DNA of 64,000 bases from Jeongeupia sp. HS-3 (GTDB taxonomy: Bacteria > Pseudomonadota > Gammaproteobacteria > Burkholderiales > Chitinibacteraceae): contig NZ_AP024094.1 of the NCBI RefSeq assembly GCF_015140455.1, forward strand, positions 682,001 to 746,000. Direction: 5' to 3'. Position 1 is the stretch's first letter. Each line of letters begins with the position of its first letter. The notes below the pieces were generated by a model that was not told the origin of the DNA, made no database searches, and worked only from the letters and a program-made list of their open reading frames with translations. Both the position numbers and the translations under genes were made by a program. Positions 57,340 to 64,000 of this stretch are shown here, piece by piece.

Positions 57340-57927
57340 ATGAAATCAGTCGTTGTTTTCTGCGGTTCGCGCCATGGTGCCAAGCCCGAGTATACCGAGG
57401 CCGCACGCACGCTCGGTCGCCTGCTGGCGGAGCGGCAGATCGCCCTTGTTTACGGTGGCGGCAACGTCGGCCTGATGGGTGAGGTCGCGCATGCCAGCCT
57501 TGATGCCGGCGGCCGCGTCGTGGGCGTGATTCCGGAGTTCATGGCCGAGCGCGAGCTGGCGCTGGCGGCGTGCTCGGAATTGCTGATCGTCGATTCGATG
57601 CATACGCGCAAGGCGCGGATGGCCGAGCTGGCCGACGGCTTTATCGCGATGCCGGGCGGATTCGGCACCTTCGACGAGCTGTTTGAAATCCTCACCTGGG
57701 CGCAGATCGGCCTACACGGCAAGCCGGTCGGCATCCTCAATACCGTCGGCTATTACGACGCTTTGCTTGGCTTCATGCGGCAGACCGTGAACGAGGGCTT
57801 TGTCCACGCGAAGGAAAATGACCGCATCGTCGTCGGTGCGGAACCGGCAGACCTGCTCGATCGGCTGGCGGCCACGCCCGTACTGCCGGCGCGCTGGGGC
57901 AAGGCCGATCTGCTGAAGAAAAGCTGA
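57340..57927 (+). CDS. LOG-family nucleotide phosphoribohydrolase
   Basis: 195 residues of the lysine-decarboxylase-like LOG fold (TIGR00730). It has VVFCGSRHGAKPEYTEAA at the start, YGGGNVGLMGEVA and the diagnostic MPGGFGTFDELFEILTWAQIGLH (PGGxGTxxE). LOG enzymes remove ribose 5'-phosphate from cytokinin nucleotides or AMP; bacterial members are often misnamed lysine decarboxylase. GGAG lies upstream. It sits between pheA and hisC behind its own terminator-delimited boundary; a functional link to them is not evident. Confidence 0.88.
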   Translation: MKSVVVFCGSRHGAKPEYTEAARTLGRLLAERQIALVYGGGNVGLMGEVAHASLDAGGRVVGVIPEFMAERELALAACSELLIVDSMHTRKARMAELADGFIAMPGGFGTFDELFEILTWAQIGLHGKPVGILNTVGYYDALLGFMRQTVNEGFVHAKENDRIVVGAEPADLLDRLAATPVLPARWGKADLLKKS

Positions 57928-58009
57928 TTGCCGCAAGGGATGCGGGCGAGGGGCTGCTTGCGTTAAGATCGACGGCTATTTTCGCCGTTCAGACTCGCAG
58001 GATAAAAGC

Positions 58010-59107
58010 ATGCTCGCAGAACTCGCCCCCGATTACATCCGCGCCATCGCCCCGTACCAGCCCGGCAAGCCGATTGGTGAGCTGGCCCGCGAAATGGGCT
58101 TGGATCCGGCCGACATCGTCAAGCTGGCATCGAACGAAAATCCGCTCGGCATGGGCCCGCTGGCGCAGGCTGCGGTACAGCGTGAACTGGCCGATCTGGC
58201 GCGCTATCCGGATGGCAACGGTTTCGAGCTGAAAGCCAAGATTGCGCAGAAGTTCGGCGTGGATCAGTCGCAGATCATCCTCGGAAACGGTTCCAACGAT
58301 CTGCTGGACCTGATCGCGCGCACCTTCCTGACCGGCGCCGATTCGTCGGTGTACTCGCAATACGCGTTCGCGGTTTATCCGCTGGTGGTGCAGGCGATGG
58401 GCGCCGAGCAGATCGAGGTGAAGGCGATCGATTACGGCCATGACCTTGAAGCCATGCGCGCGGCGATCAAGCCCAATACCAAGATCGTCTGGATCGCCAA
58501 TCCGAACAATCCGACCGGCACGCTGGCACGCCCCGGCGATCTGATCGAGTTCCTCGAGCTGTGCCCGAAGAATGTGCTGGTGGTGCTTGACGAGGCCTAT
58601 ACCGAATTCCTGCCGCGCGAGAAGCGTTCGGATTCGATCTCGTGGCTCAAGCAGTTCCCCAACCTGATCGTCGTGCGCACCTTCTCCAAGGCCTATGGCC
58701 TGGCCGGGCTGCGCGTCGGCATGGCGCTGACGTCGCCGGAAGTCGCCGATCTGCTCAACCGCTTGCGTCAGCCGTTCAACGTCAACAGTCTGGCGCAGGC
58801 GGCTGCGTGCGCGGCGATCGATGATGCCGATTTCCTGGCCGAATCGGTTCGGGTGAACAGCGCGGGCATGGTACAACTGACCGATGCATTCCAGCGTCTT
58901 GGCCTGTCGTTCATTCAGAGCTACGGTAACTTCGTGACCTTCCACTGCGGCGATGCCGCGCTGCTGAACCGCTTTATGCTCGAACGCGGCGTGATCATTC
59001 GCCCGCTCGCGGGCTATGGCATGCCGAACAGCCTGCGTGTATCGATCGGTCTGCCCGAAGAAAATGCACGTTTCATCGAAGTACTTGAAGAGGCAATGAA
59101 CGATTGA
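58010..59107 (+). CDS. hisC: Histidinol-phosphate aminotransferase
   Basis: 365 residues, class I/II PLP aminotransferase. N-terminal IRAIAPYQPGKPIGELAREMG, KLASNENPLGMGP, and NPNNPTGTLARPGDL. The PLP lysine is in RTFSKAYGLAGLRVG, and the arginine motif is LRVSIG near the end. In betaproteobacteria this copy, next to serC-pheA (often called hisC2), may also act on aromatic amino acids (phenylpyruvate or arogenate formation). The usual followers tyrA and aroA are missing: a terminator and chaA come next. Confidence 0.93.
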   Translation: MLAELAPDYIRAIAPYQPGKPIGELAREMGLDPADIVKLASNENPLGMGPLAQAAVQRELADLARYPDGNGFELKAKIAQKFGVDQSQIILGNGSNDLLDLIARTFLTGADSSVYSQYAFAVYPLVVQAMGAEQIEVKAIDYGHDLEAMRAAIKPNTKIVWIANPNNPTGTLARPGDLIEFLELCPKNVLVVLDEAYTEFLPREKRSDSISWLKQFPNLIVVRTFSKAYGLAGLRVGMALTSPEVADLLNRLRQPFNVNSLAQAAACAAIDDADFLAESVRVNSAGMVQLTDAFQRLGLSFIQSYGNFVTFHCGDAALLNRFMLERGVIIRPLAGYGMPNSLRVSIGLPEENARFIEVLEEAMND

Positions 59108-59123
59108 TCGTCACCTTCGTCTG

Positions 59124-59150
59124 AAAAGGGGCCATCCGGCCCCTTTTTTT
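59124..59150 (+). terminator. Terminator after hisC
   Basis: AAAAGGGGCC / GGCCCCTTTT stem around ATCC with seven T. Confidence 0.92.
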
Positions 59151-59259
59151 GGACGCTGGCTCATCAAGCGTCCCAGAATCAATGAGTCGTCGGCCATCGT
59201 ACCGACCAAGTTTTAGCTAACCCTTGCTACCCTCAATCATTGTGTCGCCCTGAAGCGGC

Positions 59260-60360
59260 ATGTTTAAAAGGATATCCATATTGTCGCCAAATACGATCCC
59301 CCGCTGGACCCTGGTTTTACCGGCACTTGCCTGGGGGGCCATGCTCGCCTCGCCGTGGAGTGGCGGGCATATGGTCTTTCTGCTGATCGTTGGCATTGCA
59401 CTGGCGGGAACCGTGTTCGCGGCCGTTCACCATGCGGAGGTGGTCGCCCATAAGGTGGGTGAGCCATTCGGCACGCTGGTGCTGGCGTTGGCGGTGACGG
59501 TGATCGAAGTGGCGCTGATCGTTTCGATGATGCTGCCCGGTGGCGAAGAGAAAGCCGCGCTGGCGCGCGATACCGTGTTCGCGGCGATCATGATCGTGTG
59601 TAACGGCATCGTCGGTATTTGCCTGCTTTTGGGCGGCTTGCGGCATCGCGAGCAGGATTTCCAGTTGCGTGGCGCGAGTACCGCGATGACGGTGCTGGCA
59701 TCGCTGGCGGTGTTGACACTGATTCTGCCGAGCTATGCACAGGCGATACCGGGGCCGTATCTCTCGTCGACGCAACTGGCCTTTACCGGCATTGTTTCGC
59801 TGCTGCTTTATGGCACTTTCGTGTTCGTACAGACCGTTCGGCATCGTGACTACTTTCTTGCCGATGGTACGGGGAACGAGGATGCGCACGCGGAGGCCCC
59901 CTCGGCGCGTGTAGCCTGGATCAGCGGCGGCATGTTGCTGGTTTGTCTGGTCGCGGTGGTTGGGCTGGCGAAGCTGTTGTCGCCGGCGGTGGAGCTGGCG
60001 GTCGCGGGCATCGGCGCGCCGGCTGCGGTGGTCGGGATCATCATCGCCGCGCTGGTGCTTTTGCCCGAAGGCGTAGCTGCCGCGCGCGCGGCACGCGCAG
60101 ACCGTTTGCAGACCAGCCTTAACCTTGCGCTTGGGTCGGCGCTGGCGACGATCGGTTTGACGATCCCGGTCGTATCCTTTGTGTACGTCGCCACCGGCCA
60201 ATCACTGCTGCTGGGGCTGGAAATGAAAGAAACGGTATTGCTGGCGCTGACCTTGCTGGTGGGCTCGATGAGTTTGGCAACCGGGCGCACCACCGTGCTG
60301 CAAGGCATTGTTCATCTGGTGATTTTCGCGTCCTTCCTCTTCTTTGCCATCGTGCCTTGA
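59260..60360 (+). CDS. chaA: Calcium/sodium:proton antiporter ChaA
   Basis: 366 residues, the same length as E. coli ChaA, with about 11 membrane helices. The two alpha-repeat motifs of the cation/Ca exchanger family are present: GEPFGTLVLALAVTVIEVALI (about 67-87) and LLPEGVAAARAARADRLQTSLNLALGSALATIGLTIPVV (about 267-305), each with the transport glutamate. It expels Na+, K+ or Ca2+ at alkaline pH. ATG 59260 is used; a TTG at 59281 with a better ribosome site (AAAAGGAT) is possible. It is convergent with mscL, another ion/osmotic gene. Confidence 0.93.
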   Translation: MFKRISILSPNTIPRWTLVLPALAWGAMLASPWSGGHMVFLLIVGIALAGTVFAAVHHAEVVAHKVGEPFGTLVLALAVTVIEVALIVSMMLPGGEEKAALARDTVFAAIMIVCNGIVGICLLLGGLRHREQDFQLRGASTAMTVLASLAVLTLILPSYAQAIPGPYLSSTQLAFTGIVSLLLYGTFVFVQTVRHRDYFLADGTGNEDAHAEAPSARVAWISGGMLLVCLVAVVGLAKLLSPAVELAVAGIGAPAAVVGIIIAALVLLPEGVAAARAARADRLQTSLNLALGSALATIGLTIPVVSFVYVATGQSLLLGLEMKETVLLALTLLVGSMSLATGRTTVLQGIVHLVIFASFLFFAIVP

Positions 60361-60378
60361 GTTTGCCGGGCTCGATAT

Positions 60379-60421
60379 GACCAACAAAAAAGCGACCGGA
60401 CAGGTCGCTTTTTTGTTGGTC
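60379..60421. terminator. Long bidirectional terminator between chaA and mscL
   Basis: A perfect 19-base-pair stem (60379-60397 and 60403-60421) around GGACA. Six A on one arm and six T on the other make it a terminator for both converging genes. Confidence 0.93.
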
Positions 60422-60430
60422 GAGGCAAAC

Positions 60431-60850
60431 TTATTTTTTGAGCAGATCGCGGATTTCGCGCAGCAATTGCACGTCTTCCGGCGTGGCGGCAGCCGGTGCG
60501 GCTGGCTCTTCACGCTTGAGCTTGTTCATGGCCTTGACGACGATGAAAATTGCGAAGGCAACGATGGTGAAGCTGATCATGGTGTTGATGAATACGCCCA
60601 GATTGAGCGTCACCGCACCCGCTTTCTGCGCCGCATCCAGCGTGGCGTAGGGGCCGGGAACCTTGCCTTGGGCCAGTGTCAGGAACAGATTGGCAAAGTC
60701 GACCTTGCCGATCAGGAAGCCGAGCGGCGGCATGATCACATCCTTGACCAGCGAGTCGACGACCTTGCCGAAGGCGGCGCCGATAATGACACCGACCGCG
60801 AGGTCGATGACATTGCCGCGCATGGCAAATTCCTTGAATTCCTTGAACAT
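60431..60850 (-). CDS. mscL: Large-conductance mechanosensitive channel MscL
   Basis: 139 residues (E. coli 136). N-terminal amphipathic helix [33 protein letters not shown]1, a periplasmic loop, TM2 ([26 protein letters not shown]) and the C-terminal bundle helix ([14 protein letters not shown]). It opens under membrane tension to release solutes on osmotic downshock. GGAG lies before ATG 60850, which fixes the start. Monocistronic. Confidence 0.97.
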   Translation of the reverse strand: MFKEFKEFAMRGNVIDLAVGVIIGAAFGKVVDSLVKDVIMPPLGFLIGKVDFANLFLTLAQGKVPGPYATLDAAQKAGAVTLNLGVFINTMISFTIVAFAIFIVVKAMNKLKREEPAAPAAATPEDVQLLREIRDLLKK

Positions 60851-60937
60851 GTGTATCTCCGTTATTTTTGGCGATGCGGTTTGCAATCAAGGTGCAGACC
60901 GAATGCCTGTAAGCCTAGCCAGCACTGCTAAAAGCTG

Positions 60938-61996
60938 TCAACGCCCTTTGATGCGAGTCAGGTAGCAGGTGATTTCTTCTCTATCGTGATACAGCTGCTT
61001 GGCCGTCAGCTGGTACTCGATGCCGGCGCTATACAAGGCGCCGTCGATCAGCCCGAAGCAACGCTCGATTTCGGCCCAGCGTTTTTTCATCGGCAGCTTC
61101 AGATTGAAGACCGCATGGCGGGTATGGCCGCGAACAAACCAGTCCGCGATCAACTGGGCGATGCGTGCCGGTTGTTCGACCATATCGCAGACCAGCCAAT
61201 CCACGGGACTTTGCGGCCGATACTTGAACCCATCCTGACGCAGGTGTTTTACATGCGGGTGGATCGCCATATCACCCTTCATCGGGCCATTGTCGATTGC
61301 GAACACCTTGAGGCCGTGGCTGACGAGCTGGAAGGTCCAGCCGCCGGGCGCGGCACCCAGATCGACGCCGACCATGCCGGGCTTCAGTTTGCTCTCCGCA
61401 TCCGGCACCAGGATCATCAACGCTTCGGCGAGCTTGAGCGTCGAGCGGCTTGGCGCACCGGTCGGCATGCGCACGCGGGCGATGCCAAGCGGCCATGGGC
61501 TGGCCAGCGCGGGCTTGGCCAGCGTGATCCAGGCTTCGGACATCGAGGTGAAGAACAGGTGCAGCCGATAGCGGCCGCGACGCTCGTCGATGGCTTTGCG
61601 TTTTTGCAGTGCCTCTTCGACGATGCCGCCAAAGCGTTTGCAAAAGCCCGAAAGCGGTTTGCCTTCATCACTATCGGAGTGCTCAAGCCAGACCGCTTTC
61701 CACGGTGCGGCGTAATGGGCATCCAGCTCGGCCAGCGCATTGGTAATGGGAGTGAGGCGATCGCGTTCACCCAGTGTGACCTTGGCCAGGGCCAGTAGCG
61801 CCTGACGGGTAAAGATCAGTTGGGCGACATCGAGCTGTTGGTGCAGTTCCATCAGCTCGACGCTATCGTCAGCCTCGAAGATGGCGTAGCCGGCGCCAGT
61901 CTGCCAGCGGCCATCGAGCGGATAACGCGCCGCGAACTCCTGTTGGCAGTCGGCCTCGAAGCCGGGACGGCAATAAAGCAGCAGGGCGGGGTTCAT
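60938..61996 (-). CDS. rlmM: 23S rRNA 2'-O-ribose methyltransferase RlmM
   Basis: 352 residues (E. coli RlmM 366). N-terminal THUMP-like domain (MNPALLLYCRPGFEADCQQEFAAR) and C-terminal Rossmann methyltransferase with the SAM motif VGVDLGAAPGGWTFQL. Catalytic-tetrad regions KRFGGI, DWLVCDMVEQP and LKLPMKKRW follow. It methylates the ribose of C2498 in 23S rRNA. The start at 61996 is set by homology; the upstream extension in frame is not family-like. Confidence 0.93.
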   Translation of the reverse strand: MNPALLLYCRPGFEADCQQEFAARYPLDGRWQTGAGYAIFEADDSVELMELHQQLDVAQLIFTRQALLALAKVTLGERDRLTPITNALAELDAHYAAPWKAVWLEHSDSDEGKPLSGFCKRFGGIVEEALQKRKAIDERRGRYRLHLFFTSMSEAWITLAKPALASPWPLGIARVRMPTGAPSRSTLKLAEALMILVPDAESKLKPGMVGVDLGAAPGGWTFQLVSHGLKVFAIDNGPMKGDMAIHPHVKHLRQDGFKYRPQSPVDWLVCDMVEQPARIAQLIADWFVRGHTRHAVFNLKLPMKKRWAEIERCFGLIDGALYSAGIEYQLTAKQLYHDREEITCYLTRIKGR

Positions 61997-62154
61997 CGCA
62001 GCGACTCGCAAAACCGCAAAGGATAACTCATTTGGCGCTCCATCTGCTCGGCCAGGCCGGGGAAGCAGGTCGTTTTGCCGTTGTTCGGTATCGTCGCTGG
62101 CGCAGGGCGATCCAGCCTCTAAGCTGATTAGCATAGGCGTTGAAAAGGCCGGAT

Positions 62155-63459
62155 ATGCGTACTGCTCGCGTTCCCGAGTATAAAACCATTCCCAAGCCGG
62201 GAAGCCGGGTCGCCATTGTCGGTGCGGGCCTGGCAGGTCTGACCTCGGCCTGGCTGCTGGCTCGCGACTATCGGGTGACGCTGTTCGAGGCGAGGGCGGT
62301 GCCGGGTGGCCATGCCAAAACCGTTGAGGTCGAGCTGCAGGGCAAGCGTCACGGCATCGATACCGGATTACTGGTTTTCAACGAGCGCGGCGATCCGAAC
62401 CTGAGCGCCTTGTTCGGCGCTCTGGATACGCACTTGCAGCGAGCGGAAATGTCATTCGGCGTCTCGGTCGATGGCGGGCGGCTGGAGTGGGCGACCAAGG
62501 GCTTTGGTGGCGTATTCGCACAACGCCGCAACCTGGTCTCGCCGCCGTTTCTGGGCATGCTCGTCGACATCATGAACTTCAAACGCCAGGCAGGGCGGGA
62601 TCTGATCAAGGTAATTGCGACGCAGATCAGCCTGGCGCAGATGCTTGCCCAGCGGGGTTACGGCCGGGCCTTTCGCGATGACTACCTGCTGCCGATGGCT
62701 GCAGCGATCTGGCGCAATCCGGGTGATGATGTTCTGCAATATCCGGCGGCGTTCTTTTTGCGCTACTACCTGGAGCACGAGCTGTCACCGCGTGCGCATC
62801 ATTCGGGGTGGTGGGGCCCGGGGGGGGGGACGCAAGCTTGCGTGCAACGCTTGTTGGCTGCGGTTCCGGGGATTCGCCTCGCAACGCCGGTGCTCGCCGT
62901 GCGACGCGATGCACGCGGTGTGGTGCTGGCCAGCGCTGAGGGTGATGAGCGTTTCGACGCGGTGGTGCTGGCAATCCACGCACCGGACGCCCGCGCTTTG
63001 CTGAGCGATGCCACCGAGGCCGAAGCTGCGGTGCTGAACGCTGTGCGCTATCAAACCCGTTCCGCGTATTTGCATGCCGATCGCCGGCTGTTGCCGATCC
63101 GGCGCAAGGTCTGGTCGGCGTGCAATTACCTCGGAAACCGTAGTGGCTTGCGCCCAAGCGGGATCAGTTTCCTTATCAACAAGCTGCAGCCGTTGCCGTT
63201 TGACGCGCCCTTGATCATGACGCTCAATCCGCCATTCGAACCCGCTTCGGCCAGCGTGTTCGACTGTTGCGACCATGCGATCCCGCTGCTGGATCATGCT
63301 GCGGTTCACGCCCAGGCGCGGCTGGCTGGTTTGCAGGGGCTGCGCCAGACCTGGTTTGCCGGTGGCTGGACGGGTGCCGCATTCGTTGAGGATGAGGTGA
63401 TCTCGGCGCTACGGATAGCCGCCGATTTCGGCGTGCTGCCGTCCTGGGCTGTCTTATAG
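62155..63459 (+). CDS. FAD/NAD(P)-binding oxidoreductase (COG2907-like)
   Basis: 434 residues of the amine-oxidase/desaturase-like FAD family. N-terminal GXGXXG motif VAIVGAGLAGLTSAWLLA, then FEARAVPGGHAKTVEV, IDTGLLVFNE, and a C-terminal FAD contact FAGGWTGAAFVEDEVISALR. Relatives usually stand next to a DUF1365 gene and a cyclopropane-fatty-acid synthase and are thought to act on membrane lipids; neither is next to it here on the right side. A run of ten G (62820-62829) lies in the reading frame (codons for Gly-Gly-Gly near residue 224), a possible slippage site. ATG 62155 is preferred over a TTG at 62140. Confidence 0.8.
   Translation: MRTARVPEYKTIPKPGSRVAIVGAGLAGLTSAWLLARDYRVTLFEARAVPGGHAKTVEVELQGKRHGIDTGLLVFNERGDPNLSALFGALDTHLQRAEMSFGVSVDGGRLEWATKGFGGVFAQRRNLVSPPFLGMLVDIMNFKRQAGRDLIKVIATQISLAQMLAQRGYGRAFRDDYLLPMAAAIWRNPGDDVLQYPAAFFLRYYLEHELSPRAHHSGWWGPGGGTQACVQRLLAAVPGIRLATPVLAVRRDARGVVLASAEGDERFDAVVLAIHAPDARALLSDATEAEAAVLNAVRYQTRSAYLHADRRLLPIRRKVWSACNYLGNRSGLRPSGISFLINKLQPLPFDAPLIMTLNPPFEPASASVFDCCDHAIPLLDHAAVHAQARLAGLQGLRQTWFAGGWTGAAFVEDEVISALRIAADFGVLPSWAVL
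62820..62829 (+). repeat. Poly-G tract (10 G) inside a coding region
   Basis: Ten consecutive G within the FAD oxidoreductase gene. Addition or loss of one base would shift the frame and cut the protein about halfway. The frame is open at length 10. Confidence 0.95.
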
Positions 63460-63503
63460 GACGGGAACAGTGCTGCGATTGTGGTGATCGGTCTCGCAGC
63501 CAA

Positions 63504-64000
63504 CTAATCGGCCAAATATTTTTCATCGTCGAAGCTGGCCACCCATTGCGGCCGGTAAATCACCAGCAGTGCCATATTGCTACCGGTGGTGAAGGCTTCC
63601 GGCCAGCCCATCAGGAAGTAATACGGCAGCTGTTCGCTCAAGAGAAACTCGAGCGGGTAGGCGCCGACCGCAGCCAGCAGGCCGCAGGTGAGCAGGCCGA
63701 CCGCCCACATCGACAGCGCAGCGGCGGCGAAGGCGTTGAGGAAGATGTAAATGAAGTAGTTCAGCGGCAAGCGCCGCTGCGCCATGCCGAGCAAGCCCTG
63801 GGTCAGGGTGCAGGGCAGCGCGGCGGTGATCAGCCACGACAGGCCGAACGCGCCCCAGCCGGCATGACCGAAGCCGGTGTCGATCGCCAGTGCTGCGGCC
63901 AGACCGAGCAGCGCGCGATCACGGCCGGCGATCAGTGTCAGCGCGGTGGCGCCGATCAGGTGGAAGGACAGCCCCGGCTGGATGCTGGCCTTCATCTGCC
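63504..64000 (-). CDS. CbiM-like membrane protein (energy-coupling factor permease family), partial
   Basis: At least 164 residues with about five membrane helices. The sequence matches the COG3235/CbiM-like group: QPGLSFHLIGATALTLIAG, RRLPLNYFIYIFLNAFAAAALS, GAYPLEFLLSEQLPYYFLMGWPEAFTTGS, and the conserved end IYRPQWVASFDDEKYLAD. The N-terminal about 60 residues expected for this family lie beyond the right edge, so the Met at 63995 is probably internal. CbiM proteins bind Co or Ni in ECF importers; the role of this group is not established. Confidence 0.75.
   Translation of the reverse strand, partial: QMKASIQPGLSFHLIGATALTLIAGRDRALLGLAAALAIDTGFGHAGWGAFGLSWLITAALPCTLTQGLLGMAQRRLPLNYFIYIFLNAFAAAALSMWAVGLLTCGLLAAVGAYPLEFLLSEQLPYYFLMGWPEAFTTGSNMALLVIYRPQWVASFDDEKYLAD

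Overview
The window is a 64 kb piece of a GC-rich proteobacterial chromosome, most likely a betaproteobacterium of the Neisseriales (Chromobacteriaceae/Chitinibacteraceae-like). The support is an RmpM-like OmpA protein with the neisserial 'GECW' region, the gene orders lolA-rarA-serS and gyrA-...-serC-pheA-hisC, a type II secretion gspCDE block, and a secreted enzyme with a chitin-binding-type module. This taxonomic placement is inferred from gene content, not from a marker search. I support 52 protein genes (two cut by the window edges), two tRNAs, and a set of terminators, promoters and operator-like palindromes.

Layout. 1-5.1 kb: 5' end of clpB with a heat-shock-type promoter, an MdtD-like drug exporter, a diguanylate cyclase and a FUSC-type membrane protein. 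5.3-17.9 kb: pta, typA, a secreted modular polysaccharide-lyase-like protein with a Thr-Pro linker built from two hexanucleotide arrays, a YdfG-type dehydrogenase, hslR, a two-receiver GGDEF response regulator, an M61 peptidase and a GGDEF-EAL protein. 18.0-25.7 kb: a 2-aminoethylphosphonate (AEP) uptake and breakdown cluster. It holds a binding protein, a PhnZ-like HD oxygenase, an ATPase, a fused permease, phnW, phnX and an FAD oxidoreductase. 26.0-33.5 kb: a 7TM-DISM diguanylate cyclase, then a ytcA-mdtNOP tripartite efflux operon ending in its own TetR-type regulator. 33.7-39.2 kb: hrpA, a PAS-only membrane protein, tRNA-Asp and tRNA-Val. 39.4-45.3 kb: gspC-gspD-gspE, a PilZ protein and a lone arnD. 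45.4-51.4 kb: paraslipin/NfeD, serS, rarA, lolA and an OmpA-like protein. 51.4-64 kb: gyrA, two thioesterases, serC, a small membrane protein, pheA, a LOG-family hydrolase, hisC, chaA, mscL, rlmM, an FAD protein and a partial CbiM-like permease.

How the genes work together. The AEP cluster is the most distinctive system. It imports the phosphonate, transaminates it to phosphonoacetaldehyde (PhnW) and hydrolyses that to acetaldehyde and phosphate (PhnX). Beside this route lie a PhnZ-type di-iron oxygenase without its usual PhnY partner and an FAD oxidase that may admit other substrates. Three transcription starts in the cluster share a GTCTAGA(C/T) operator; at two of them it is embedded in an identically spaced block. 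No regulator gene lies in the cluster. Cyclic-di-GMP signalling is heavily represented: four proteins with GGDEF domains, one of them also carrying an EAL domain, and a PilZ effector right behind gspE. Two export systems (MdtD and YtcA-MdtNOP) have operator-like palindromes upstream.

Limits: no database search was possible. Family names come from recognising motifs and remembered homologues, and start codons were chosen by eye.
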